Shown here one piece after another: positions 1 to 8,209 of a stretch of DNA of 64,000 bases. Where the stretch lies: positions 99,721-163,720 of the forward strand of contig NZ_JAGPYK010000016.1 in NCBI RefSeq assembly GCF_018070045.1, read 5' to 3'. The position numbers were made by a program, and so were the translations under genes. The notes below the pieces were generated by a model that did not search any database, had not been told where the DNA came from, and worked only from the letters and a program-made list of their open reading frames with translations. Source of the DNA: Micromonospora sp. U21. GTDB lineage: Bacteria; Actinomycetota; Actinomycetes; Mycobacteriales; Micromonosporaceae. How positions within the stretch are numbered: the first letter of the stretch is position 1; every line of letters starts with the position of its first letter.

Positions 1-1140
1 GACGGCGCGAACCTGCTCGCCGACGCCCTCGCCCCGCACGGGGGAGTGGTGCACTGGCGGGCGTTCGTCTACAACCATCACCAGGACTGGCGGGACCGGT
101 CCACCGACCGGGCGCGGGCCGCGTACGACCACTTCGTCCCGCTCGACGGGCGGTTCCGCGCCAACGTGGTGCTGCAGGTGAAGTTCGGCCCGGTGGACTT
201 CCAGGTACGCGAGCCCGTGTCCCCGGTGCTCGCCGCGATGCCGGCCACCCGGCTGGCGGTCGAGGTGCAGGTCACCCAGGAGTACACCGGCCAGCAGCGA
301 CACGTCTGCCACCTCGGTCCGTGGTGGAGTGAGGTGTTGCGGTTCGCGCCGTGGGGTCCGGGTGGACGGACGGTTGCCGACGTGGCCGCGGGGGAGGGCG
401 GTGGACTGGTCGCCGTCGCCAACGTGGGCGACGACCTCTTCTGGACCGGGCACCCGCTGGCGCAGGCCAACCTGTACACCGTCGGCCGGCTTGCCTGGGA
501 TCCGCGGCTGGATCCCCGGGCGGTCCTCGACGAGTGGATCGCGCTGACCTTTCCGCCGTCGGCGATGGCCGACCCGGAACTGGTCGGGCGGACGCTGCAC
601 GAGATCATGGATGATTCCTGGCGTACCTATGAGCGGTACACCGCCCCGCTGGGTGTCGGCTTCATGGTTCATCCCGGTGACCACTACGGCCCGGACGTGG
701 ACGGGTACGAGTACACCCGGTGGGGCACGTACCACTTCGCGGATCGCGACGGCGTCGGTGTGGACCGCAGCCGCGCGTCCGGCACCGGCTTCGCCGGTCA
801 GTACCCGCCGTACTGGTCCCAGGTGTACGAGTCGCCCGAGCGGTGCCCGGACGAGCTGCTGCTCTTCTTCCACCACGTCCCGTACGGACACGTCCTGCAC
901 AGCGGTTCCACGGTCATCCAGCACATCTACGACACCCACTTCGCCGGCGTCGAGGAGGTGGCGGCGATGCGGGGGCGGTGGCGGACGCTGAAGGGTCTGA
1001 TCGATCCCGCCGTGTACGAGCGGGTGGAGCAGCGCCTCGACGAGCAGGTGCGCAGCGCCACCGAGTGGCGGGATCAGATCAACACCTACTTCTTCCGCAA
1101 GTCCGGGGTGCCGGACGCGCGCGGACGTCGCATCCACTGA
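1..1140 (+). CDS. aguA: Alpha-glucuronidase, GH67 (5' end outside window)
   Basis: This is the C-terminal 379 residues of a GH67 alpha-glucuronidase; the family is about 700 residues, so nearly half lies upstream of the window. The enzyme removes 4-O-methyl-glucuronic acid from the non-reducing end of xylo-oligosaccharides. The diagnostic family block is seen directly: FVPLDGRF, then LQVKFGPVDFQVREP, then VQVTQEYTGQQ. By alignment to known GH67 enzymes the Asp of GPVDFQ (visible residue 66) and the Glu of TQEYTG (residue 94) are the paired catalytic bases, and their 28-residue spacing is the family spacing. No signal peptide can be judged. It sits directly upstream of a CE1 esterase and a GH10 xylanase on the same strand, forming a xylan-degradation group. 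Confidence 0.92.
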   Translation, partial: DGANLLADALAPHGGVVHWRAFVYNHHQDWRDRSTDRARAAYDHFVPLDGRFRANVVLQVKFGPVDFQVREPVSPVLAAMPATRLAVEVQVTQEYTGQQRHVCHLGPWWSEVLRFAPWGPGGRTVADVAAGEGGGLVAVANVGDDLFWTGHPLAQANLYTVGRLAWDPRLDPRAVLDEWIALTFPPSAMADPELVGRTLHEIMDDSWRTYERYTAPLGVGFMVHPGDHYGPDVDGYEYTRWGTYHFADRDGVGVDRSRASGTGFAGQYPPYWSQVYESPERCPDELLLFFHHVPYGHVLHSGSTVIQHIYDTHFAGVEEVAAMRGRWRTLKGLIDPAVYERVEQRLDEQVRSATEWRDQINTYFFRKSGVPDARGRRIH

Positions 1141-1146
1141 CCCGGC

Positions 1147-1160
1147 CGCTTCCGGAAGCG
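1147..1160. promoter_or_regulatory. CTTCCGGAAG palindrome, copy 1
   Basis: A 14-bp perfect palindrome, CGCTTCCGGAAGCG, begins 6 bp after the alpha-glucuronidase stop codon. The core CTTCCGGAAG recurs at 1251-1262, just before the promoter of the esterase gene. Two equal palindromes in one 245-bp gap suggest a regulator site rather than a terminator, since the stem is short and has no loop. Which regulator binds is unknown. Confidence 0.5.
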
Positions 1161-1250
1161 TCCCGGTAACACCGTGCTCGGTCGGTCCCGCTGACGGCTC
1201 CGTCGGCGTCCGTCGATGCGCTGGTCGCGGCCCGATCCCGGGCGCCGGAA

Positions 1251-1262
1251 ACTTCCGGAAGT
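1251..1262. promoter_or_regulatory. CTTCCGGAAG palindrome, copy 2
   Basis: The perfect 12-bp palindrome ACTTCCGGAAGT ends 1 bp before a TTGACA hexamer (1264-1269). Its position immediately upstream of a -35 box, and its second copy at 1147-1160, make it a candidate operator for the xylan genes. The regulator is not identifiable from the sequence. Confidence 0.55.
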
Positions 1263-1263
1263 C

Positions 1264-1292
1264 TTGACAATCGAGGTCGCTCGATTGAAGCT
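1264..1292 (+). promoter_or_regulatory. Probable promoter of the xylan esterase/xylanase genes
   Basis: A consensus TTGACA -35 hexamer lies at 1264-1269, about 115 bp before the esterase start. The spacer holds an inverted repeat, AATCGA (1269-1274) and TCGATT (1281-1286), which would place a bound repressor between -35 and -10. The -10 hexamer at about 1287-1292 is weak (GAAGCT), as would suit an activated or tightly repressed promoter. Confidence 0.5.
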
Positions 1293-1385
1293 GACAAGGT
1301 CACGCGAGCCGCGGTCAGGGTCGGGCGAAGGGCAGTCCTCGACTTACTCCCCTTCCATGCGTCCACTCTCCCTCAGGAATCGCGA

Positions 1386-2690
1386 ATGAGATTGACGACA
1401 AGAATGCTGGGCGCCGTCCTGGCGACCGTGACCCTGGCCGCCGCCGCCGCCGCGACGACGTTCGCCGCGCCGGCCTCGGCGGCCACGTTGACCGAGGTGA
1501 CAGGGTTCGGCACCAACCCCACCAACCTGCGGATGCACCTGTACGTCCCGGACCGGGTGGTCGCCCGGCCGGCGATCCTGCTCGCCCTGCACTACTGCAC
1601 CGGATCGGGTCCGGCGTACCACTCCGGCACGCAGTACGCGTCCCTCGCCGACCGGTACGGGTTCGTCGTGATCTACCCGTCGGTGACCCGCGGCAGCCTG
1701 TGCTGGGACGTCTCCTCGCCGCAGGCGCTGCGCCGTGGCGGCGGCAGCGACCCCGTCGGGCTCATGTCGATGGTCGACCACGTGCGGCAGCGGTACGCCG
1801 CCGACCCCGAGCGGATCTTCGCCACTGGCACCTCGTCCGGCGCCATGATGACGAACGTCCTGCTCGGCGACTACCCGGACGTGTTCGCGGCGGGTGCGTC
1901 CTTCGCCGGGGTGCCGTTCGGCTGCTTCGCCACCGGGGGCAGCTCGGAGTGGAACAGCCAGTGCGCCAACGGCCAGCTCATCAGGACCCCACAGCAGTGG
2001 GGGGACCTGGTCCGGGATGCCCACCCCGGCTACGCCGGCCGCCGTCCACGGATGCAGATCTGGCACGGCACCAACGATGAGACGCTGCGCTACCCGAACT
2101 TCGGCGAGCAGGTCAAGCAGTGGACCAACGTGCACGGGTTGAGCCAGACCCCGACGTACACCGACACGCCACAGTCCGGCCACACCCGTACCCGCTACGG
2201 GAGCAGCGGCCCGACGGCCCCGGTCGAGGCGATCAGCATGCAGGGCGTGTCGCACAACCTGCCGGTCGACGCCGCGCAGGTGATCCGCTTCTTCGGGCTG
2301 GACGGCGCCACCCCGCCGCCGACGACCCCGCCCCCGACCACTACGCCGCCGACGACCCCGCCGCCGACCGACGGTGGTTGCCGGATCGGGTACGCGGTCA
2401 ACGCCTGGAACGCCGGCCTCGCCGCCAGCGTGACCATCACCAACACCGGTACGGCGGCGGTGAACGGCTGGACGCTGACGTTCGCCCTGCCCGCCGGCCA
2501 GCGCCTCACCAACGGCTGGAACGCGCAGTACTCCACGACGAGCGGCACGGTGACCGCCCGCAACGTCTCCTACAACGCCGCCATCGCCCCGAACGCCTCG
2601 GTCGACATCAGCTTCCAGGCCACCCACGAGGGCGGCACCGGGAAACCCTCGACCTTCGCCCTGAACGGAATCGCCTGCTCGGTGGCCTGA
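1386..2690 (+). CDS. Secreted CE1/PHB-depolymerase-type esterase (acetylxylan or feruloyl esterase) with CBM2
   Basis: The 434-residue protein starts with a Sec signal peptide (residues 1 to about 33, ending ASAA). An alpha/beta-hydrolase esterase domain of the PHB depolymerase/CE1 family follows. The nucleophile elbow is GTSSG (Ser150), the acid is probably Asp231 (HGTNDET) and the base His290 (QGVSHNLP). A Pro-Thr linker (about 308-329) joins a C-terminal CBM2 module with its paired cysteines and conserved tryptophans. The family de-esterifies acetylated or feruloylated xylan; the neighbouring alpha-glucuronidase and GH10 xylanase support acetylxylan esterase activity. The ATG is preceded by an AGGAA ribosome-binding site. 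PHB depolymerase activity is the alternative and is less likely given the neighbours. Confidence 0.9.
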   Translation: MRLTTRMLGAVLATVTLAAAAAATTFAAPASAATLTEVTGFGTNPTNLRMHLYVPDRVVARPAILLALHYCTGSGPAYHSGTQYASLADRYGFVVIYPSVTRGSLCWDVSSPQALRRGGGSDPVGLMSMVDHVRQRYAADPERIFATGTSSGAMMTNVLLGDYPDVFAAGASFAGVPFGCFATGGSSEWNSQCANGQLIRTPQQWGDLVRDAHPGYAGRRPRMQIWHGTNDETLRYPNFGEQVKQWTNVHGLSQTPTYTDTPQSGHTRTRYGSSGPTAPVEAISMQGVSHNLPVDAAQVIRFFGLDGATPPPTTPPPTTTPPTTPPPTDGGCRIGYAVNAWNAGLAASVTITNTGTAAVNGWTLTFALPAGQRLTNGWNAQYSTTSGTVTARNVSYNAAIAPNASVDISFQATHEGGTGKPSTFALNGIACSVA

Positions 2691-2727
2691 TCACGCCGAC
2701 ACCACCACCACGGATTGGAGTTCCACG

Positions 2728-4098
2728 ATGAGAAACGCGCAATGGAAGGCGGCATCGAGAGCCGCCCTCGCACTGACCGGGGCGAGCGCCCTCGCCGCCG
2801 GCATGGCGATGGTTCTGGCTGCTCCTGCCGCCGCCGGCACCACGCTCGGCGCGTCCGCCGCCGAGCAGGGTCGGTACTTCGGCGCCGCGGTGGCCGCCAA
2901 CAAGCTGAGCGACAGCGCCTACACCACGATCCTGAACCGCGAGTTCAACTCGGTGACGCCCGAGAACGAGATGAAGATCGACGCCACCGAGCCGCAGCAG
3001 GGCCAGTTCAGCTACGGCGCCGCGGACCAGATCGTCAACCACGCGCGGAGTCGCGGGATGCAGGTGCGTGGGCACACCCTGGCCTGGCACTCGCAGCAGC
3101 CGGGCTGGATGCAGAACATGAGCGGCACCGCGCTGCGCCAGGCGATGCTCAACCACGTCACGCAGGTGGCGACGCATTTCCGGGGTCAGGTCGTGGCGTG
3201 GGACGTGGTGAACGAGGCGTTCGCCGACGGCAGCTCCGGCGCCCGGCGCGACTCCAACCTCCAGCGCACCGGCAACGACTGGATCGAGGCCGCATTCCGG
3301 GCCGCCCGGGCGGCCGACCCCGGCGCGAAGCTCTGCTACAACGACTACAACACCGACGACTGGACGCACGCCAAGACCCAGGCCGTGTACACGATGGTGC
3401 GCGACTTCAAGCAGCGTGGCGTACCCATCGACTGCGTCGGTCTCCAGTCGCACTTCAACAGCGGCTCGCCGTACCCCGGCAACTACCGCACCACGCTGTC
3501 CAGCTTCGCGGCCCTCGGCGTGGACGTGCAGATCACCGAGCTGGACATCGAGGGGGCGTCGGCGGCCACGTACCGCAGCGTCGTGCAGGACTGCCTCGCC
3601 GTGGCGCGCTGCAACGGCATCACCGTCTGGGGCATCCGGGACAGCGACTCGTGGCGGGCCTCGCAGACCCCGCTGCTGTTCACCAGCGGCGGCGCCAAGA
3701 AGCCGGCGTACGACGCGGTCCTCGCCGCGCTGAACAACGGGACGACCCCGCCTCCGACCACCCCGCCGCCGACCACTCCGCCGCCCACGACCCCGCCTCC
3801 GGGGCCGGGTGGCTGCACCGCGACCGTGTCGGTGAACCAGTGGACGGGTGGCTTCGTGGCGACGGTGAAGGTGACGGCCGGATCATCGGCCATCAGTTCC
3901 TGGGCGGTGACGATCACGTTGCCCTCGGGCGCGACGGTCACCAACGCCTGGAACGCCAACCGCAGCGCCGACGCCGGCACGACGCGCTGGACGAACGTGG
4001 CCTACAACGGCCAGGTCGGCGCCGGCCAGTCCGCTGAGTTCGGATTCCAGGCCAACGGCACGGCCGGCGGCCTGACCCCGGCCTGCGCCGCGGGCTGA
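2728..4098 (+). CDS. Secreted endo-1,4-beta-xylanase, GH10 with CBM2
   Basis: The 456-residue protein has a signal peptide ending near residue 36, a GH10 catalytic domain (about 40-340), a Pro-Thr-rich linker and a C-terminal CBM2. The acid/base Glu163 sits in WDVVNEAF and the nucleophile Glu271 in ITELDIEG, both textbook GH10 motifs. The fold-defining TPENEMK and RGHTLAWHSQ blocks are also present. It cleaves internal beta-1,4-xylosidic bonds of xylan outside the cell. The gene lies 37 bp after the esterase gene with its own GGAG site and is followed by a strong hairpin, so the two genes probably form one transcript ending at about 4147. The catalytic domain closely resembles streptomycete GH10 xylanases. 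Confidence 0.96.
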   Translation: MRNAQWKAASRAALALTGASALAAGMAMVLAAPAAAGTTLGASAAEQGRYFGAAVAANKLSDSAYTTILNREFNSVTPENEMKIDATEPQQGQFSYGAADQIVNHARSRGMQVRGHTLAWHSQQPGWMQNMSGTALRQAMLNHVTQVATHFRGQVVAWDVVNEAFADGSSGARRDSNLQRTGNDWIEAAFRAARAADPGAKLCYNDYNTDDWTHAKTQAVYTMVRDFKQRGVPIDCVGLQSHFNSGSPYPGNYRTTLSSFAALGVDVQITELDIEGASAATYRSVVQDCLAVARCNGITVWGIRDSDSWRASQTPLLFTSGGAKKPAYDAVLAALNNGTTPPPTTPPPTTPPPTTPPPGPGGCTATVSVNQWTGGFVATVKVTAGSSAISSWAVTITLPSGATVTNAWNANRSADAGTTRWTNVAYNGQVGAGQSAEFGFQANGTAGGLTPACAAG

Positions 4099-4105
4099 CG
4101 CACAC

Positions 4106-4147
4106 CGGCCGGTGTGGAGGAGGGTCTCGAATCCTCCACACCGGCCG
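4106..4147 (+). terminator. Strong hairpin terminator after the xylanase gene
   Basis: A perfect 16-bp inverted repeat (arms 4106-4121 and 4132-4147, 10-nt loop) begins 7 bp after the xylanase stop. There is no T-run, which is usual for high-GC actinobacterial terminators. Confidence 0.85.
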
Positions 4148-4224
4148 ATCCGGCGCCAGCGCCGCGGACACCGGGCCCCGGCTGGGCGGACGAGCTCAGA
4201 CCTCTCGGAACTCCCGGGACCTCC

Positions 4225-4230
4225 TACTCT
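4225..4230 (+). promoter_or_regulatory. Extended leaderless-type -10 box of the MOSC gene
   Basis: TACTCT lies 6 nt before the GTG at 4237, with no Shine-Dalgarno sequence between them. This is the spacing expected when transcription starts on the start codon, and it supports GTG 4237 over any upstream in-frame start, all of which would run through the terminator hairpin. Confidence 0.5.
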
Positions 4231-4236
4231 CGACTC

Positions 4237-4941
4237 GTGAGAGTCGCTGAGATCCGCCGCTACCCGATCAAGTCGATGCTCGGGGAGGCGGTGCCGCTTG
4301 CCGAAGTAGGTGAGCGGGGCTTGGCCGGCGACCGGCTGTGGGCGGTGCGCGACCTGGACGGCAAGCTCGGCAGCGGCAAGAACACCCGCCGGTTCCGGCG
4401 GATGCCGGGCCTGTTCCGGCTTCGGGCGTACGTGGCGGACCCGGCTCCGATCGTGGAGTTTCCCGACGGTCGTCGCTTCGCGGCTAACGATCCGGTCGGG
4501 CACCGCGCCGTCGGTGAGGTGCTCGGCCGGACGGTGACGCTCGCCGCGGAGGAAGCGGTCTTGCACCATGATGAGGGGCCGGTCAGCCTTATCACGACGG
4601 CTGCGCTGCGCCGGCTGACGGAGCTCAGCGGCGGCGAACCCGGCGGCATGGGCGTCGACCCGCTGCGGTTCCGGGCCAACCTCCTGATCGACATTCCCGG
4701 CAGCGGCTTCCCGGAGGATGGCTGGCCGGGGCGCCGGCTGCAGGTTGGCCCGGACGTCGTCCTGCGGCCGGTCCGGCCGCTCACTCGGTGCGTGATGATC
4801 GACATGGCACAGGATCGGGCGGGCGAGCGGAACGATCTGCTCAAGACCCTCGCTGAGTACCACGAACTGACCTTCGGGGTTTTCGCCACGGTCGAGCGGC
4901 CAGGCCGGGTCGCCGCTGGCCATGTGTGCTCCTGGGCGTAG
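4237..4941 (+). CDS. MOSC N-terminal beta-barrel domain-containing protein
   Basis: The 234-residue protein begins RVAEIRRYPIKSM, the signature opening of the MOSC N-terminal beta-barrel domain. It contains the MOSC-domain block RPVRPLTRCVM, whose cysteine is the conserved sulfur or metal-carrying position. Family members (YcbX, mARC and related) handle molybdenum cofactor-bound sulfur or reduce N-hydroxylated compounds. The protein is cytoplasmic and its substrate is unknown. The GTG start is chosen because the protein aligns from this residue and a TACTCT -10 box lies 6 nt upstream, implying a leaderless mRNA. Confidence 0.88.
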   Translation: MRVAEIRRYPIKSMLGEAVPLAEVGERGLAGDRLWAVRDLDGKLGSGKNTRRFRRMPGLFRLRAYVADPAPIVEFPDGRRFAANDPVGHRAVGEVLGRTVTLAAEEAVLHHDEGPVSLITTAALRRLTELSGGEPGGMGVDPLRFRANLLIDIPGSGFPEDGWPGRRLQVGPDVVLRPVRPLTRCVMIDMAQDRAGERNDLLKTLAEYHELTFGVFATVERPGRVAAGHVCSWA

Positions 4942-5042
4942 GTCGAGAAGGAGCGCCGCGACATCCGCAACTGCCGCTGATGGCGCGAGTCGCGCCGCGT
5001 CGGCACGGCCGTCCGCGCAGCCCGCGAACTGGCGTTTGGGAC

Positions 5043-5375
5043 TCAGGCTCCGATCCGGATACTCAGCTGAGCGCCAAGCTGACGGAATCCCAGCGCCCGC
5101 GCCACTCGGCGTGACGGGTCCGGTCGAGCCCGCCACTGCGGCAGCACGACGAACGCCTGGGAGGTGATGTCGACCAACCCGCATTCGTCGGCGTCGTCCG
5201 CCGGTACAGAGGCCAGAAGCGTGGCGAGATCGGCATGTTCGCCAGGGACCACATCCACGGAATCGAGTCCGGCCGGCTGGAAGTCGCACTCGGCGAGATA
5301 GGCCAGCCTCGCCGCACCGGCAGCACCTGTCCCGCTCCGATGACTGGGACGACTACGCCGTTGTGGCTCCGGCAC
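5043..5375 (-). CDS. Hypothetical protein
   Basis: This 110-residue reading frame has no family I recognise. The stretch from about residue 20 onward (ARLAYLAECDFQPAGLD and following) has balanced, soluble-protein composition, unlike the Arg/Pro/Ala-rich frames that arise antisense to real genes here. The first 15 or so residues look non-coding. It overlaps the end of the upstream membrane-protein gene by 23 bp and may be translated with it. The start is uncertain (GTG at 5375 or a later codon). It could also be the tail of a decayed gene. Confidence 0.4.
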   Translation of the reverse strand: MPEPQRRSRPSHRSGTGAAGAARLAYLAECDFQPAGLDSVDVVPGEHADLATLLASVPADDADECGLVDITSQAFVVLPQWRARPDPSRRVARALGFRQLGAQLSIRIGA

Positions 5376-5874
5376 CGGCTGCGTGCTGGCTTTCTGCGGT
5401 GCGCCGGACGACCTGAATACCGGCGGTCGTGGTGATCACGAGTGCCACGGACGCGGCGACCAGCAGCAGGGTGGTCTCGCCCTGGACGGTGCGCATGTAC
5501 GCGCCCCCGTTCGCGGTGGCGTACAGGTACTGCACAGCTGCGATCAGGTTGAGGGGTACGGCGACGATGGCGCTCATCCGCCATCGGGCCACTGGCGCTG
5601 CGGGCGCGACCGGTGGCTCGGTGCCACGGGTCCGGGTGAACCAGTTGGCGACGCCGGCCCAGGCGGTAAGCAGGGTGAGAAGCAGCAGACAGAACATCGC
5701 TGCGGACAGCTCGCGAAGCGGCACGATGATGTCGAGCATTTCCACCGTACCGGACCCGTCGTGGGTCACTACGCCGATCCGATGCTCGTACAGCGCGAGG
5801 GCGACCATGGTGTGGAGGACGTCAACGATCGTGAGGGCGACAAGGGCCGTCACGGCAGTGCGGGCAGCGGGCAC
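5353..5874 (-). CDS. Predicted four-helix membrane protein
   Basis: The 173-residue protein shows four hydrophobic segments, at roughly residues 5-27, 55-75, 98-115 and 133-153. Short polar loops separate them and a charged Ala-rich tail follows. No catalytic motif or family signature is evident. It starts at GTG 5874 and is divergent from the NIPSNAP gene across 152 bp. The overlap with the next minus-strand frame suggests translational coupling. The function is unknown and it is assumed to sit in the cytoplasmic membrane. Confidence 0.65.
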   Translation of the reverse strand: MPAARTAVTALVALTIVDVLHTMVALALYEHRIGVVTHDGSGTVEMLDIIVPLRELSAAMFCLLLLTLLTAWAGVANWFTRTRGTEPPVAPAAPVARWRMSAIVAVPLNLIAAVQYLYATANGGAYMRTVQGETTLLLVAASVALVITTTAGIQVVRRTAESQHAAGAGATTA

Positions 5875-6026
5875 CTGGCGACGATAGCTGAAGGTGAACC
5901 CATCGCTGGAGGGCTGATCCTTGCTTCGCGGGTTGCCTTCGTGGAGTCCACGATCGGGTGCACGGATCTGCCGCTGACCGCGCGGTTGTATCGAGATGTA
6001 CGAGCACGGGCCCGTATGGTGGCGCC

Positions 6027-6338
6027 ATGATCACCTGCGTCGTGCACTACACCATCAACCCCGCTCAGATCGAGGCGTTTGAACGCTTCGCCCGCGCGTG
6101 GATGCGGCTGGTGGCCAAGCACGGTGGTGTGCACCACGGCTACTTCCTACCCGCCGAGGGAGCCAGCGACCAGGCCGAGGCGCTGTTCAGCTTCGAGAGT
6201 CTGGCAGCCTACGAGCGTTACCGCGCGCGGTTCGGTAATGACCCGGAGTTCGTCGCGGCTGACAGCATCCGCGACGACTCGGGTTGTGTCGTGCGGTACG
6301 AGCGAACGTTCATGCGCCCGATCCTTCCGACTGATTGA
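6027..6338 (+). CDS. NIPSNAP family protein
   Basis: The 103-residue cytoplasmic protein starts MITCVVHYTINPAQIEAFE and continues with the ferredoxin-like NIPSNAP pattern, including the central YFLPAEG and the conserved AYERYRARF helix. NIPSNAP-domain proteins belong to the dimeric alpha/beta-barrel superfamily; the bacterial members have no settled biochemical role. ATG 6027 is chosen because the domain begins at that residue. A TATGGT -10 box (6015-6020) lies 6 nt upstream, consistent with a leaderless transcript. Confidence 0.85.
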   Translation: MITCVVHYTINPAQIEAFERFARAWMRLVAKHGGVHHGYFLPAEGASDQAEALFSFESLAAYERYRARFGNDPEFVAADSIRDDSGCVVRYERTFMRPILPTD

Positions 6339-6402
6339 GCACGCACTCTTTTGGCACTGAGGACGTTTGAGCTGCTCGCCGCCGTCGACGCAGGGTCAGC
6401 GG

Positions 6403-6621
6403 TCAGCGGCGGCCGGTGGCCAGGGCGACGAGGTACTGTCCGCCGCCAGCGTCGACGCTTGCGGTCACCGGCAGTCCGGGCACCAGCCGGGCGAACCGGT
6501 CGACCAGCCAGTCCGCCGCCTCCTGGGCGTCCTTCTTGCTCGGACAGCGGGCGACCAGCTCGCGGCCACCCTTGCGTTCGAGTCGCTCGGCGACGGTGAT
6601 CAGCGGCGCGGGCTCCACCAC
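6403..6621 (-). CDS. Small conserved-looking hypothetical protein
   Basis: This is a 72-residue protein of unknown function. The sequence (for example RCPSKKDAQEAADWLVDRFA) reads like an alpha/beta domain of about 70 residues with an amphipathic helix, and ends with strand-like segments. There is no signal peptide or membrane segment. The GTG start at 6621 is inferred and a second GTG follows directly. It lies 35 bp downstream of the sthA stop on the same strand and may be co-transcribed. Confidence 0.6.
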   Translation of the reverse strand: MVEPAPLITVAERLERKGGRELVARCPSKKDAQEAADWLVDRFARLVPGLPVTASVDAGGGQYLVALATGRR

Positions 6622-6656
6622 GTGCAGATGGTCCGGTCAGGCGTCGGCTGGGCAGC

Positions 6657-8060
6657 TCAGCCGTCGATGCGGGTGATGTTACGGATCTTGTTGGACGCGT
6701 CCAGGGCGGCCACCTTGTACGCCTCGGCCAGCGTCGGGTAGTTGAACACCGCGTCGACCAGATAGTCGATGGTGCCGCCGCAGCCGATCACCGCCTGCCC
6801 GATGTGGACGATCTCCGTCGCGGCCGTCCCGAACACGTGCACGCCGAGCAGCCGGCCGTCGTCGGGGGAGACGAGCAGTTTCAGCATGCCGTACGAGTCA
6901 CCCACGATCTGACCACGGGCAAGCTCGCGGTAGCGCGCGATGCCCACCTCGAACGGCGTCGAGGTGTCGGTCAGCTGCGCCTCGGTCCGCCCGACGAAGC
7001 TGATCTCCGGAATCGTGTAGATGCCGATCGGCTGGAGGCCGTGCATCTCCCGGATCGGCTCGCCACAGGCGTGCTGCGCGGCCAGCCGGCCCTGCTCCAT
7101 CGACGTGGACGCGAGAGCCGGGAAGCCGATCACGTCACCGACCGCGTAGATGTTGTCAACCGAGGTGCGGTAGTTGGCGTCGACCGTGATCCGGCCGCGC
7201 CTGTCCGCCTCCAGCCCGGCTGCTTCCAGAGCCAGGTCGTCGGTCTGGCCCTGCCGGCCGGCCGAGTACATGACCGTGTCCGCGACGATCTTCTTGCCGC
7301 TCTTCAGGATGCACAGCGCCGCCGTCTGGTGCTTTTCGACGGCGGCGACCTCCTCACCGAAGCGGAACGCCACGGACAGGTCACGCAGGTGGTACTTGAG
7401 CGACTCGACGATCTCCTCGTCGCAGAAATCGAGCATCCGGTCCCGGCGTTCCACCACGGTCACCTTGGTGCCGAGCGCGGCGAACATGGACGCGTACTCC
7501 ATCCCGATCACACCGGCGCCGACCACGACCATGCTGCGGGGCACGGCCTGGAGGTTGATGACGCCGTCGGAGTCCACGATGGTCCGGTCGTCGAAGTCGA
7601 CGCTGTCCGGACGGGCCGGGCGGGTGCCGGCGGCGATGATGATTTTGTCGAAGGTGACCCTGGACTCGCGCCCGGAGCCGCCGTCGACCCAGATCGTGTG
7701 CGCATCGGCGAACCTGCCCGTGCCGGTGATCATCGCGACCCGGTTGCGGGCGAGCTGGTTGCGGATGACGTCGGTCTGCCGGGTGATCACATGCTGGGTC
7801 CGGGCGGCCAGGTCGCTGACCGTGATCTCCTCCTTGACCCGGTAGCTGCTGCCGTAGAGGTCCCGCTGGCTCAGCCCGGTCAGATAGAGCACGGCCTCGC
7901 GCAGCGTCTTGGACGGGACGGTGCCGGTGTTGATGCACACGCCACCGATCATGTCGCGGCGGTCCACGATGCCGACCCGCCTGCCCAGCTTGGCGGCGGC
8001 GATCGCGGCCTTCTGCCCACTGGGTCCGGAGCCGAGCACCACCAGGTCGTAGTCATACAC
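6657..8060 (-). CDS. sthA: Soluble pyridine nucleotide (NAD(P)+) transhydrogenase
   Basis: The 467-residue FAD-dependent flavoprotein exchanges reducing equivalents between NADPH and NAD+. It starts VYDYDLVVLGSGPSGQKAA, the FAD-binding Rossmann motif. It contains GGVCINTGTVPSKTLRE, the SthA version of the disulfide-reductase motif in which the second cysteine is replaced, leaving no redox disulfide. The NAD(P)-binding VVVGAGVIGMEYA motif and the C-terminal dimerisation domain are intact, and the length matches SthA proteins. GTG 8060 is chosen because homologues start at this MYDYDL position; the frame stays open a further 33 codons upstream but that sequence is not conserved. The gene lies just downstream of a decayed response-regulator gene. 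Confidence 0.93.
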   Translation of the reverse strand: MYDYDLVVLGSGPSGQKAAIAAAKLGRRVGIVDRRDMIGGVCINTGTVPSKTLREAVLYLTGLSQRDLYGSSYRVKEEITVSDLAARTQHVITRQTDVIRNQLARNRVAMITGTGRFADAHTIWVDGGSGRESRVTFDKIIIAAGTRPARPDSVDFDDRTIVDSDGVINLQAVPRSMVVVGAGVIGMEYASMFAALGTKVTVVERRDRMLDFCDEEIVESLKYHLRDLSVAFRFGEEVAAVEKHQTAALCILKSGKKIVADTVMYSAGRQGQTDDLALEAAGLEADRRGRITVDANYRTSVDNIYAVGDVIGFPALASTSMEQGRLAAQHACGEPIREMHGLQPIGIYTIPEISFVGRTEAQLTDTSTPFEVGIARYRELARGQIVGDSYGMLKLLVSPDDGRLLGVHVFGTAATEIVHIGQAVIGCGGTIDYLVDAVFNYPTLAEAYKVAALDASNKIRNITRIDG

Positions 8061-8209
8061 AACCGCTAGCGTCGCAAGATGCCGCGACGTGCGCCAGACC
8101 CGGGCGGCGAGCGACGGCCCGAGACTGCCGGCCGCCGCCTCTGGCGCTGAATCGTCCACGACATCAGCTCCAAAGGCACCACACCCAACATCCCCATCCC
8201 GCCGGGTGA

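Noticed and set aside
2310..2380. Pro-Thr codon repeats (also near 3745-3805 and 34905-34970) as microsatellites or CRISPR-like repeats
   Set aside because: They encode the linkers between catalytic and CBM2 domains; there are no regular spacers.
8061..8159. 33-codon N-terminal extension of SthA
   Set aside because: Homologues start at the YDYDL position and the extension overlaps the decayed response-regulator region.
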